Below the pieces are notes generated by a model, which ran no database searches, had not been told where the DNA came from, and saw only the letters and a program-made list of their open reading frames with translations. Shown piece by piece: positions 24,219 to 32,812 of a DNA stretch of 64,000 bases. The position numbers were made by a program, and so were the translations under genes. The DNA comes from Clostridia bacterium (GTDB taxonomy: Bacteria > Bacillota > Clostridia > Oscillospirales > QAKW01), in contig JAFTZM010000004.1 in NCBI GenBank assembly GCA_017464525.1, positions 1 through 64,000 on the forward strand, given 5' to 3'. Within the stretch, counting starts at the first letter, position 1, and each line of letters opens with the position of its first letter.

Positions 24219-24944
24219 ATGGAATGGAACGGATTTGAACGGCTTGATCTTCAGTTTGAGGGCAGGGAGGCGATCCTGATCTGCCCCCGGGAACCGAGAG
24301 CCGATAAAAAATGGCTGCTGAAAACAGAATATTTCGGCGCATTCCCTGCTTTTGAGCTGGGGATGCTGGAACGGGGCTATTATCTGGCCCATATGAAAAA
24401 TATCTCTCGCTGGTGCCCCCGGGAGGATACCGATGCCCGAGCCCGCTTTTGCGCCTGGCTTTCGGCGGAATACGGCCTGGCACCGCAATGCCTGCCGGTG
24501 GGTATGAGCTGCGGTGGGATGCAGGCGGTGTATCTGGCGGCGGAATATCCCGAATATGTGGCGGCGGTGTATCTGGATGCGCCGGTGCTGAACCTTCTGA
24601 GCTGCCCCTGCGCGCTGGGTGAGGCGGAGCACGGCTTTTATGAGGAGTTTCAACGTCATATGGGAATGACCGTCTCCGACCTTCTCAACTACCGCAACCA
24701 CCCTATTGACCGGGTGGAGGAGATGATCCAAAACCGGATCCCGGTCTTCCTCTGCTGCGGCGATCGCGATAAGACCGTCCCCTATTCCGAAAACGGCCGT
24801 CACCTTGCCGAAAAATATCGGGGTACCGGCCTGTTAACAGAGATCTTAAAGCCCGGCTGTGACCATCATCCCCACAGCCTGGAGGATCTGACGCCGCTTT
24901 ATTATTTTGCGGAAAAGTATTACGGAGGTGAAAAAATAAAATGA
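24219..24944 (+). CDS. Alpha/beta hydrolase
   Basis: A 241-residue alpha/beta-hydrolase. The nucleophile elbow is GMSCGGM (Ser), the acid is likely in CCGDRDKTVPY and the His in CDHHPHSLED. There is no signal peptide. The shape suggests an acyl esterase or peptidase-like hydrolase of unknown substrate. It is the first of three overlapping genes (ATGA at 24941), followed by a HAD phosphatase and a GH26-like protein, which suggests a carbohydrate-ester role. Confidence 0.75.
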   Translation: MEWNGFERLDLQFEGREAILICPREPRADKKWLLKTEYFGAFPAFELGMLERGYYLAHMKNISRWCPREDTDARARFCAWLSAEYGLAPQCLPVGMSCGGMQAVYLAAEYPEYVAAVYLDAPVLNLLSCPCALGEAEHGFYEEFQRHMGMTVSDLLNYRNHPIDRVEEMIQNRIPVFLCCGDRDKTVPYSENGRHLAEKYRGTGLLTEILKPGCDHHPHSLEDLTPLYYFAEKYYGGEKIK

Positions 24945-25615
24945 GATTTTCCGGTGTAGTTTTTGATTTTAACGGCACATTATTTTTAGATTCTCTGATG
25001 CATGAGCTGGCGTGGAAGAAGGTGGCCAAGGAGCTTTTCGGCAGAGTCATCACCACCGAGCAGTATTATCGGGAGATGAACGGCAAGGAAAACAAGCTGA
25101 TCATGGATATCCTAATGGAGGGCAGCTATACCCATGAGGAGCTGATGCAGGCAGAGGTGGCCAAGGAAGAGAATTACCGGCAGCTTTGCCTGGCAGAGCC
25201 GGGATTTATTAAATTTACTGCCGGTGCAGAAGCGCTTTTTGATTGGCTGAAGGAAAAGAAGATCCCCATGGCCATCGCCACCGCTTCGGAGATCTCTAAT
25301 GTGGAGTTTTATTGGAAGCAGTTCCGGCTGGATCGCTGGTTTTCTGCGGAGCGGGTCATTTATAACGACCACACCTTCCCCTTAAAGCCCAATCCGGATA
25401 TCTATTTTAAGGCCGCCGGCGTGCTGGGTGTGGCTCCGGAAAAACTGATCATCTGCGAGGATAGCGGCGCAGGCCTGCGGGCTGCTAAGGCCGCCGGTGC
25501 CGGGTTTATCTATGGTATCGCCGCCGGCAAGGAAACTGAGATGGCCGCCGAGCTGATCGATGCGGTGATCCCGGACTTTACACATTTTGACAGAGGTTTA
25601 TTGAAGGATGAATAA
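24941..25615 (+). CDS. HAD-IA hydrolase (beta-phosphoglucomutase-like)
   Basis: A 224-residue HAD protein with motif I DFNGTLF, motif II IATASE, Lys in PLKPNPD and the acidic motif ICEDSGAG. The alpha-helical C1 cap is between motifs I and II. In motif I the second Asp of DxD is replaced by Asn (DFN). That pattern is found in some beta-phosphoglucomutase-like proteins and may reduce activity, so the reaction is uncertain. Overlaps its neighbours by 4 and 8 bases. Confidence 0.78.
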   Translation: MRFSGVVFDFNGTLFLDSLMHELAWKKVAKELFGRVITTEQYYREMNGKENKLIMDILMEGSYTHEELMQAEVAKEENYRQLCLAEPGFIKFTAGAEALFDWLKEKKIPMAIATASEISNVEFYWKQFRLDRWFSAERVIYNDHTFPLKPNPDIYFKAAGVLGVAPEKLIICEDSGAGLRAAKAAGAGFIYGIAAGKETEMAAELIDAVIPDFTHFDRGLLKDE

Positions 25616-27278
25616 AAAGAAGATCATAAAAATCACCGCCCTCTCTCTGGCTGCGCTGCTGGTATGCGGCTGCCTGATCTTTATGGGGATGAAGGGCTTT
25701 TTCACCGACCCCGGCAATTTTATGGCCCTGGCCCGGAATAAGATCATGAATTTTTACCATGATATCACCGGCACCGAGCCCACAGTGCAGGAGGAGTTTT
25801 ATCCTGATGAAAACGGCAATATCACCCTCATCGACCGCCCTAAGGGGTATAAGCTGGCGTTGCCGGGGGATGTTACGGTGGATCATTCCATCAGCCCTGA
25901 GCTGATCCGGGCCGATCGGGAGGATATGACCATTGTGATCAGCCGGGAATGGGCCCCTTATGAGGATCCCTTCTATTTCATCGATAATTATCTGAATAAC
26001 TACTACCTCAACGAGCGGTATATCGAAAAAAACCATATTATCATCCATGAAAATGAGGTCTTTGACTTTAAGGGTGCCAAGGCCCAGTTCGTTTCCCTCA
26101 CCCGGGAGGACGGCGCACCGGAGCACCTCAATAACTATTCCTATTTTTATGTGCTCTCCAAGGTGGGAGCGCAGGCCTTCTTCCGGATCATGATCAAGAC
26201 CGATAGCTATGAGGGCAATATCCAGGAGGTGCGGAAGATCATCGATTCCTTTGAAGAAACCGGCGTTTTGGGGCAAAATACCTTTAAGACCGATTATCAG
26301 CTCACGGTGCCCGATTACTGGAATGAGGAGACGAAGGCTCTCTGGAAAAAGATCAACCAAAAGGATACCTTTGAGTGGGGCATCTTTATTGATGAAGCCT
26401 ATGAAAACGAAGAGGCTTACCAATGGCTCACCGAGATCGAAGAAAAGGTAGACTATGAATTTGATTTTTCCCTCCACTATGTCAATCTTTCCGGGGAGTT
26501 TCCCAAGGAAGAACTGCAGAAATTCTATGAGGAGGGCAAAATTACCGAGCTGACCCTCCAGATCTCCAACCATGCCAACGGCGATCTTTTTGGGGATAAT
26601 CCCAATTTTGATGTTTATGACGGCAAATGCGATGAGATCATCCGTTCCTTTGCCCGGGGGGCCAAGGAATTCGGCCATCCCTTCCTCTTCCGGCTGAATA
26701 ACGAAATGAACAGCGATTGGGTCAACTATTCCGGTGTGGCGGCTCTTTCCGATCCGGATATCTTTGTTGCCAACTGGCGCCGGATCTATGAGATCTTCCG
26801 GGAAGAAGGGGTGGATAACGCCATCTGGATCTATAATCCCAATGCGGAGGATTGCCCACCGGCTCATTTCAATTCCTATCTGGCCTATTATCCCGGGGAT
26901 GAATATGTGCAGATGATCGGCCTCACCGGCTATAATACCGGCACCTATTATGCCGAGGATTATATGGAAAAATGGCGCACCTTCGAAGAGATCTATCAGG
27001 ATCCCTATGATAAGTATATGGAGCGGTTCGGGGAGTTTCCCTTTATCATCACCGAGTTTGCCTGCAGCTCTGTGGGCGGGGATAAGGCGGCCTGGATCAC
27101 CGATATGTTTAGCGCCATTAAAAAGTATAAGAATATTAAAATGGCCCTTTGGTGGAGCAATGCGGATTATGATTTCCGGGGCGAGGTGCCCAAGCTGGCC
27201 CGCCCCTATTGGCTGGATGAGACCGAAGAGACGGTGGAAGCCTTTAAAAAGGGTGTTGCAGCGTATAAAAAAGAGTAA
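25608..27278 (+). CDS. Membrane-anchored GH26-like glycosidase
   Basis: A 556-residue protein. An N-terminal membrane or lipoprotein-like segment (ITALSLAALLVCGCLIFMG) is followed by about 190 residues of unassigned sequence, then a TIM-barrel like that of GH26 beta-mannanases. Candidate catalytic residues are Glu366 in RLNNEMNSDW (acid/base) and Glu483 in FIITEFACS (nucleophile), with Trp-rich substrate strands around. It probably hydrolyses a beta-mannan or related polysaccharide at the cell surface. The family assignment is by motif only. Confidence 0.65.
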   Translation: MNKKKIIKITALSLAALLVCGCLIFMGMKGFFTDPGNFMALARNKIMNFYHDITGTEPTVQEEFYPDENGNITLIDRPKGYKLALPGDVTVDHSISPELIRADREDMTIVISREWAPYEDPFYFIDNYLNNYYLNERYIEKNHIIIHENEVFDFKGAKAQFVSLTREDGAPEHLNNYSYFYVLSKVGAQAFFRIMIKTDSYEGNIQEVRKIIDSFEETGVLGQNTFKTDYQLTVPDYWNEETKALWKKINQKDTFEWGIFIDEAYENEEAYQWLTEIEEKVDYEFDFSLHYVNLSGEFPKEELQKFYEEGKITELTLQISNHANGDLFGDNPNFDVYDGKCDEIIRSFARGAKEFGHPFLFRLNNEMNSDWVNYSGVAALSDPDIFVANWRRIYEIFREEGVDNAIWIYNPNAEDCPPAHFNSYLAYYPGDEYVQMIGLTGYNTGTYYAEDYMEKWRTFEEIYQDPYDKYMERFGEFPFIITEFACSSVGGDKAAWITDMFSAIKKYKNIKMALWWSNADYDFRGEVPKLARPYWLDETEETVEAFKKGVAAYKKE

Positions 27279-27344
27279 TTCTACGCTCCGTGGGTGTGAT
27301 TTTTGCGGCATTTCAGTTAATCTTGTGCCAAGGAGGTGATCCCC

Positions 27345-27950
27345 ATGGATCAGATCAAAACCGGAAAATTCATTGCAGCTATGCGAAAGGAAAAGGGTCT
27401 TACCCAGCGGCAGTTGGCCGATCAGCTGCTGATCAGCGATAAGACCGTTTCCAAATGGGAGACCGGCAACGGCCTGCCGGAGGTCTCGCTGATGCTGCCG
27501 CTGTGTGAGGCGTTGGGCATCAATGTGAATGAACTGCTTTCGGGGGAACGGTTGGAGACCGCCTCCTATCAAAAGAAAGCGGAGGAAAATATCATGAGCT
27601 TGATGCACGAAAAGGAAGAAAACAAAAAGAGGCTGATCATCGCCAATGCGGTGGCCTTCATCACCCTGCTGGGCGGGCTGCCCCTATTTATGGTGGCCGG
27701 CTTGGTGGAGCTTCCTCTCTGGGGAAGGATCGTTCTGATCGCCTTGGGGATGGTGATCCTGGTCTGCGGCATTGCGGTAGCCTGCGAGCTGGATCGGGAT
27801 GCGGGAGTTTTTGAGTGCCGTAAATGCGGCGAACGGTTTGTACCGGATCTCAAAAGCTATATTATGGCACCCCATACCATCACTACCCGCCGGCTGAAAT
27901 GCCCCCACTGCGGCCAAAAGAGCTACTGCAAAAAAAGAATGACCAAATAA
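27345..27950 (+). CDS. XRE-type regulator with membrane helices and zinc ribbon
   Basis: A 201-residue protein. An N-terminal helix-turn-helix of the Cro/CI type (residues 5-60, LTQRQLADQLLISDKTVSKWETG), two hydrophobic helices in the middle (AVAFITLLGGLPLFMVAGL, IVLIALGMVILVCGIAVAC) and a C-terminal four-Cys ribbon (CRKCGERF...CPHCGQKSYC). The ATG is placed at 27345 behind AAGGAGGTGATC. A membrane-bound, redox- or metal-sensing repressor is plausible. Ends at a strong terminator opposite the TIR-NLR gene. Confidence 0.82.
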   Translation: MDQIKTGKFIAAMRKEKGLTQRQLADQLLISDKTVSKWETGNGLPEVSLMLPLCEALGINVNELLSGERLETASYQKKAEENIMSLMHEKEENKKRLIIANAVAFITLLGGLPLFMVAGLVELPLWGRIVLIALGMVILVCGIAVACELDRDAGVFECRKCGERFVPDLKSYIMAPHTITTRRLKCPHCGQKSYCKKRMTK

Positions 27951-27951
27951 A

Positions 27952-27995
27952 CCCGGCCCGGCAAGTCAAAACGACTTGCCGGGCCGGGGTTTTAG
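27952..27995. terminator. Terminator between XRE gene and TIR-NLR gene
   Basis: 16-bp perfect stem CCCGGCCCGGCAAGTC / GACTTGCCGGGCCGGG with an AAAAC loop, followed by GTTTTAG. Convergent genes share it. Confidence 0.85.
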
Positions 27996-30553
27996 TGCAC
28001 AATATTGGGACGGTCGGGGAAGGGCGGGGCGTTATGGAAATCCATCTTCTGCTGCAGCAGGAGGTAGCGGGGGTGGTCGTTGCCTAAAAGGCTCTCCACG
28101 ATATTAACTGCCGCCATATATTCGTTGGAGGCCTCTGCATAGCGGCCGCCAGCGGCCAGCACATCCGCCAGGTATTCATAGTTATCGGCGGTGTCCAGCG
28201 CCAGCTCGCCCCGCATTTTCCGGTTGCTTTCCAGTGCAATGCGCAGATCTTTCTCGGCGGCTTGCAGCATTTCGGGAGCCTCGGTCCCCTCTTTGCGGGC
28301 CTGCAGCGCCATAAAGAAGCGGCAGACGCCCATATCGTAGTAGGCATAAGCGATGCCGGAGCGGTTTTCGGGGAAGTGCTCCTCCAGCAGCTTCAGATCC
28401 TTCTCTGCATAGAGCAGGGCATTTTCGAAATCGCCGGCCGCCTGATACATCCGCCCCATCTCCATATAGACCTCGCCCAGGCGGCCGTAGGCCAGGGAGA
28501 GATCCAGCTCCTGATAAAGAGCCTCCATAAACAGCAGCTGAGCATCGGTAAGCTGCTCCCGCTCCTGCTTTGGCCGGTATTCATCCCGGACTTCGATCCG
28601 GGGGCTGCCCTGCCGGAATTGCTCCAGCAGCCGCAGGCGGATGGCCTTGGATCTGCTGAAATATTCCTCGGAGAGGGCAAGATCCCGCTCGTAGCTCCAG
28701 GTATAGCAGCGGGCCACCTTTTCATAGGACATTGCCAGATCCTCCGATTCCGGTGCGCCGCTGGCCAGCATACATTCCAGCCCCCGCTTGTACCAGGGGA
28801 TGGATTCCTCGGCCCGGCCGGAATTGAAATAGCAGCCGCCGACGCCCTTGGCAATAAAGCCGGTGATCATAGAATCGTTGCCGTAGGCCTGCAGAACCGT
28901 ATCAAAGCACTTTTCGCTATAGAGGATGGAATCCTCAAACAGCCCGATCTGCCATAAAAAGTTGAAGAAAACATTAAAAATGTGCCAGGTTTCGGGGGTT
29001 CCGCCGGGAAAATTGCGCTGGATGGAAAGGATGCAATCTCCCACCGCCCGGTTTTCCGCATAGGGGCGGTACCATGCATTGTAGCAGTAGTTGGCGGCCT
29101 GCTGCAGGAAGGGCCGGGTGTTTTCCACTGTGGGCTTCAGAACAGAAAAGACTACCTCCCGCACCAGGGGATGCAGGGAGATACTGCTGCCTTCCTTGCG
29201 GATCCAGCTTCTGCGGATCAGCCCATTGACCGCCTCGAAGGAATCAAGGCTTGCCCATTCCCGGAAGCGGGGGCCGGGGATCCCCTGATGCCCGGCCAGG
29301 GAAAGGTAGCTGAGCAGCTGCTTTTCTTCGGGGGTCAGCATCCCGGTGTTGAAAACAGAGCAGATATGGCCAAAGGCGGTATTCACATGATGGCGGCCGG
29401 AGACGGTCTCCCGGAAGCCTTCCTCCATGCGCCCCTTTTGCAGCCGTTCCAGCATTTCATCTGCCGAAAGGAAGCTGGCTTCCATCTGCTTGGCGATCAG
29501 CTCGATGGCGTAGGTATGGTATTCAATGTATTCAAAGATCTTCAGCACGCTCTGCCGCTCCTCTTCCTCCAGGGCGGAGCCGTAGTTGCTTTCGAAGATC
29601 TCCATCAGGGCATCGGGATCCTGGATGGTCTCAATACGGATGGAGGGATAGCCCTTATGGGCATTGCGGGTGGTGAAGAGCACCCGGTAGTGGCCGGTGA
29701 GGAACTCTCCCAGCCGGGGATCGTCCTCCACATCGAAATTATCGATGATCAGCAGGGTACGTTCGTTGGTGATGGATTGCAATACCCGCAGCTTGCGGTC
29801 GAAATATTGGGCGGTATTCTCATCGGCCTGAGGCTCCAGCCCTTCGATGACCAGCGCCGCAGGATCCCAGAAAAGATCCTCCAAATCAGAGGTGTAGGTG
29901 GCAAAGACCACCTGATCGTAATCTGCCGGATGGGCCAGCGCATACTGCTTGGCCAGCTCGCTTTTGCCGATACCGCCGATCCCCTCCAGAAATACCGCCC
30001 GTTTTCCGGCGGTAAAGGCGGCGTGGATCTGCTCCAGTTGGCGTTCCCGCCCGCAGAATACATCCCGGGCCTGCGGCATTTTACCGATCAGCCGGTGGGC
30101 GGCGGAAACAGAGGCTTCTTCGGCGGCCGGGGTAGCGCCCAGCTGGCGTGCCAGGTGCTCCACCAGTTCGTCGATGCGCTGATGCATGGGCGGATCGATG
30201 GCCTCCAGCCAATGAAGCTGCCCCAAATAGAACCGCACATCCTTATTCAGCTCCGCCTTGGGATCGGCGGTATGGAAGGGGATCACATGGACCGGCTCCC
30301 CTTGGGATAACCGATTGCAGATCAGATTGATCTCGCTTTTGACCCAGAAGGAATTGGAGGAGGCTTTGTTCAGAACCAGGATAAAGGCCCTGCATTCCTC
30401 CACCGCATCGGTGATGCTGCCGGCAAAGGGCCCCTCGGTATCCCGGGGGGCATACCAGCAGCGCAGGCCGATGGCTTCCAGCTTGGTGGCGATGGCCTCT
30501 ACGATATGTAAGGAAGATTCTGTGTGGTGGCTAATAAATACATCGATTCCCAT
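27992..30553 (-). CDS. TIR-NB-ARC-TPR protein (bacterial NLR-like)
   Basis: An 853-residue three-part protein. The N-terminal TIR domain (1-140) starts GIDVFISHHTESS, with the putative NADase Glu at about residue 74 in WVKSEINL. A NB-ARC/STAND NTPase follows (about 160-480), with Walker A GIGGIGKS (191-198) and Walker B LLIIDNFD (Asp271). The C-terminal half is tetratricopeptide-like repeats. Bacterial TIR-STAND proteins are known or suspected anti-phage abortive-infection sensors: the repeats sense, the NTPase assembles and TIR destroys NAD. No partner defence genes are adjacent. The ATG at 30553 with GGAG upstream is chosen; a GTG at 30562 overlaps the DeoR stop. Confidence 0.87.
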   Translation of the reverse strand: MGIDVFISHHTESSLHIVEAIATKLEAIGLRCWYAPRDTEGPFAGSITDAVEECRAFILVLNKASSNSFWVKSEINLICNRLSQGEPVHVIPFHTADPKAELNKDVRFYLGQLHWLEAIDPPMHQRIDELVEHLARQLGATPAAEEASVSAAHRLIGKMPQARDVFCGRERQLEQIHAAFTAGKRAVFLEGIGGIGKSELAKQYALAHPADYDQVVFATYTSDLEDLFWDPAALVIEGLEPQADENTAQYFDRKLRVLQSITNERTLLIIDNFDVEDDPRLGEFLTGHYRVLFTTRNAHKGYPSIRIETIQDPDALMEIFESNYGSALEEEERQSVLKIFEYIEYHTYAIELIAKQMEASFLSADEMLERLQKGRMEEGFRETVSGRHHVNTAFGHICSVFNTGMLTPEEKQLLSYLSLAGHQGIPGPRFREWASLDSFEAVNGLIRRSWIRKEGSSISLHPLVREVVFSVLKPTVENTRPFLQQAANYCYNAWYRPYAENRAVGDCILSIQRNFPGGTPETWHIFNVFFNFLWQIGLFEDSILYSEKCFDTVLQAYGNDSMITGFIAKGVGGCYFNSGRAEESIPWYKRGLECMLASGAPESEDLAMSYEKVARCYTWSYERDLALSEEYFSRSKAIRLRLLEQFRQGSPRIEVRDEYRPKQEREQLTDAQLLFMEALYQELDLSLAYGRLGEVYMEMGRMYQAAGDFENALLYAEKDLKLLEEHFPENRSGIAYAYYDMGVCRFFMALQARKEGTEAPEMLQAAEKDLRIALESNRKMRGELALDTADNYEYLADVLAAGGRYAEASNEYMAAVNIVESLLGNDHPRYLLLQQKMDFHNAPPFPDRPNIVH

Positions 30554-30558
30554 GATGG

Positions 30559-31254
30559 TCACTCCGTTATAATAATATCGATATCATCCTTGTGGCAAAG
30601 GGTGTAGAAATAGGTCTTATCGTATTTACTGCGGTCGCAGAGGAGCACGCTTTTTTTCGCCTGCTTCAGCATCAGCTGCCGCAGGTGCACCTCCTCCATA
30701 GCCAGATCGGTGAGTAGCCCCTCTTCGTTGATGCCGTGGCAGGAAAAGAAGAGGAGATCGGCGTTGATGCCCCGTACAAATTCTTCGGCTTTATGCCCCA
30801 CATAGGAAAGGGAATGGTTCAGCAGTTGCCCGCCAGTACAGAGGGTGGTGATATTGCGTTCTGCCAGATCCACCGCCGTTTTGGCTCCGCTGGTCACAAC
30901 AATGAGATCCTTGAAGCCGTCCAGATACTTCACAATGCGGTTGACGCTGCTGGAGCCGTCCATTAGAATGACCATCCCGTTCCGCACATGGGACGCCGCC
31001 CGCTCTGCCATCCGGTCCTTGGCACTGCTCTGGCTTTGCTCTCGGATGTTCAGGGGGATCTCCCGGTTGGCGGCGGTGAGAGGGATGGCTCCGCCGTAGA
31101 CCTTCTGGATCAGGCCGTTCTGCTCCATGGCGGTGAGATCCCGCCGGATGGTGGGGGCGCTGGCATAGAGCATCCGCACCAGCTCCTCTACCGTGGCCCC
31201 GCCCTGGCGCTCGATGATCTGTAATATTTTTTGCTGACGTTCTGCAATTAACAT
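30559..31254 (-). CDS. DeoR/GlpR family transcriptional regulator
   Basis: A 231-residue sugar-phosphate-responsive repressor. The N-terminal winged helix (ERQQKILQIIERQGGATVEELV, APTIRRDLTAME) is followed by the DeoR sensor domain with GSSSVNRIVKYL and the conserved GINEEGL and DRSKYDK. The start is ATG 31254 with GGTGA upstream; the in-frame ATG at 31311 has no ribosome site. It is divergent from a zinc dehydrogenase and is followed within 5 bases by the TIR-NLR gene, so the two may be co-transcribed. Confidence 0.87.
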   Translation of the reverse strand: MLIAERQQKILQIIERQGGATVEELVRMLYASAPTIRRDLTAMEQNGLIQKVYGGAIPLTAANREIPLNIREQSQSSAKDRMAERAASHVRNGMVILMDGSSSVNRIVKYLDGFKDLIVVTSGAKTAVDLAERNITTLCTGGQLLNHSLSYVGHKAEEFVRGINADLLFFSCHGINEEGLLTDLAMEEVHLRQLMLKQAKKSVLLCDRSKYDKTYFYTLCHKDDIDIIITE

Positions 31255-31273
31255 ATGAATCACCTTGATTTTC

Positions 31274-31355
31274 TTTGATCGGGTTTTGGCAATTTCGTGA
31301 TCATTTTTCAATCTTGAGCCAAGCTATTGACTATTTTTGATCGATTTGATATGAT
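31274..31355 (+). promoter_or_regulatory. Promoter and likely DeoR operators
   Basis: Promoter TTGACT (31327-31332), 17-base spacer, TATGAT (31350-31355) for the dehydrogenase. TGATC-containing half-sites recur at 31276, 31298 and 31338, the last inside the promoter spacer, as expected for repression by the adjacent DeoR protein. Confidence 0.55.
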
Positions 31356-31395
31356 TTTAACATAAGAAACCAAAATAATCAAGGAGGATTTTCCT

Positions 31396-32658
31396 ATGAA
31401 AACTACAGCAGTTCGCCTGTATGGCGAAAGCGATCTGCGGATCGAGACCTTTGAGATGCCGGAGATCGGCCCCGGCGAGTGTTTGATGCGTGTGGTGTCT
31501 GATACCGTATGCGCCTCTACCTATAAGGCTGTGATCCAGGGCCCCAACCATAAGCGGGTGCCGGAGGATGTGGCGGAAAATCCCATTATTGTGGGTCATG
31601 AGATGTGCGGTGAACTGCTGGCCGTGGGCGAAAACCTGAAGGATCAGTGGAAGGTGGGCCAGAAGGTCGTCATCCAGCCTGCCCTCAAGACTGCCGACGG
31701 TCACGACCCCGGTTATTCCTTCCGCTGGATCGGCGGCAACTCCCTTTATGCCATCGTGCCCGAGATCGTGCTGGAGAAGGGCTGCATGGTTGCCTACGAC
31801 GGCGAGGGCTATTATAAGGGCTCTCTGGTGGAGTCCATTGGTTGTGTGCTCCGTGCCTTCAAGGGGATGTATCACACCGATTATACCTGCTATAAGCGTA
31901 CCGACGGTTGCCTGGAGGGCGGTAACTGCATCATTCTGGGCGGTGCCGGCCCCATGGGTCTGGCCTCTGCTGAGTTGGCCATCTCCTATGGTAAGTGCAA
32001 AAAGATCGTGGTGACCGATCTGAATCAGGAACGCTTGGACTATGCTGCCCGGGTCTGCTCCCCTGAGCGGGCGGCCGAAAAGGGCGCAGAGCTTTATTTT
32101 GTAAATACCTCCGGCATGGAAGATCCCGTGAAGGAGCTGAAGGCTGTGATCGGTGGAGAGGGCTTCGATGATGCCTTCGTGATGGTTCCCGTTCCCGCTT
32201 TGGTTACGCAGGCAGAAGAACTGCTCCGGGAGGATGGCTGCCTCAATTTCTTTGCCGGCCCCGCCATCCATAATATGCCCGGCGCCCTGAACCTCTATCG
32301 GGTGCACTATGAGGGAATCCACCTGCTGGGTACTGCCGGCTCTATCCCTGAGGATACCGTGGATGTCATCAAGCTGATGGAAAACGGCACCCTGGATCCC
32401 TCCGGTATGATCTCCCATATCATGGGCCTCAATGCCGCGCCGCAGGCCATCTTCGATATGAAGACCCCCAACGGTGCCAAGAAGGTGGTCTATAATGAGA
32501 TCGATATCCCCTGTATCGCTGTGGCTGATCTGGCCAAGCTGGGCGAGACCGATCCTCTCTACAAAGAACTGGCCGACCTGGTGTCCGCCAACGGCGGGCG
32601 CTGGTCTCCCGAGGCCGAAAAGGTTCTGCTGGAAAAGGCACCTAAGATCAAACAGTAA
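31396..32658 (+). CDS. Zinc-dependent polyol/sugar-phosphate dehydrogenase (MDR family)
   Basis: A 420-residue medium-chain dehydrogenase. The catalytic zinc region includes DTVCAS and GHEMCGELLAVG, and the Rossmann motif is ILGGAGPMGLASAE. The length and the sequence around ENPIIVGHEMCG suggest the L-sorbose-1-phosphate reductase (SorE-like) group, but this is not certain. Control by a divergent DeoR repressor supports a role in sugar-phosphate metabolism. A structured repeat containing a terminator follows. Confidence 0.8.
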   Translation: MKTTAVRLYGESDLRIETFEMPEIGPGECLMRVVSDTVCASTYKAVIQGPNHKRVPEDVAENPIIVGHEMCGELLAVGENLKDQWKVGQKVVIQPALKTADGHDPGYSFRWIGGNSLYAIVPEIVLEKGCMVAYDGEGYYKGSLVESIGCVLRAFKGMYHTDYTCYKRTDGCLEGGNCIILGGAGPMGLASAELAISYGKCKKIVVTDLNQERLDYAARVCSPERAAEKGAELYFVNTSGMEDPVKELKAVIGGEGFDDAFVMVPVPALVTQAEELLREDGCLNFFAGPAIHNMPGALNLYRVHYEGIHLLGTAGSIPEDTVDVIKLMENGTLDPSGMISHIMGLNAAPQAIFDMKTPNGAKKVVYNEIDIPCIAVADLAKLGETDPLYKELADLVSANGGRWSPEAEKVLLEKAPKIKQ

Positions 32659-32664
32659 AAGAAA

Positions 32665-32780
32665 GGCTGTGTTGGGTGCCCTCGGATAGGAACGAGTCGG
32701 GTTTGAAACCACCTTTTCCGCTCACACACAACAAATAATCCCGCAATGCGTTAAACATTGCGGGATTTTTGTCATTGTGT
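32665..32780 (+). repeat. Dispersed structured element, copy 1
   Basis: Begins GGCTGTGTTGGGTGCC and continues through CGGATAGGAACGAGTCGG and TTTGAAACCACC to a CCCGCAATG-type terminator and GTCATTGTGT. A related copy with the same blocks in the same order lies on the opposite strand at 50474-50578. It may be a small RNA with its own terminator, a mobile MITE-like repeat or a 3'-UTR element. Confidence 0.65.
32738..32770 (+). terminator. CCCGCAATG-type terminator within the element
   Basis: ATCCCGCAATG (32738-32748) pairs with CATTGCGGGAT (32756-32766), then TTTTG. It ends the dehydrogenase transcript or the element itself. Confidence 0.85.
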
Positions 32781-32812
32781 CAGAAAAATTTATGTCTCAA
32801 AACCGCCTATGG

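Noticed and set aside
25578..27608. 676-codon open frame on the minus strand
   Set aside because: It is the antisense shadow of the GH26-like gene: no ribosome site, odd composition, no recognisable domain.
28982..30310. 442-codon open frame on the plus strand
   Set aside because: Antisense shadow of the TIR-NLR gene, which has clear domains on the other strand.
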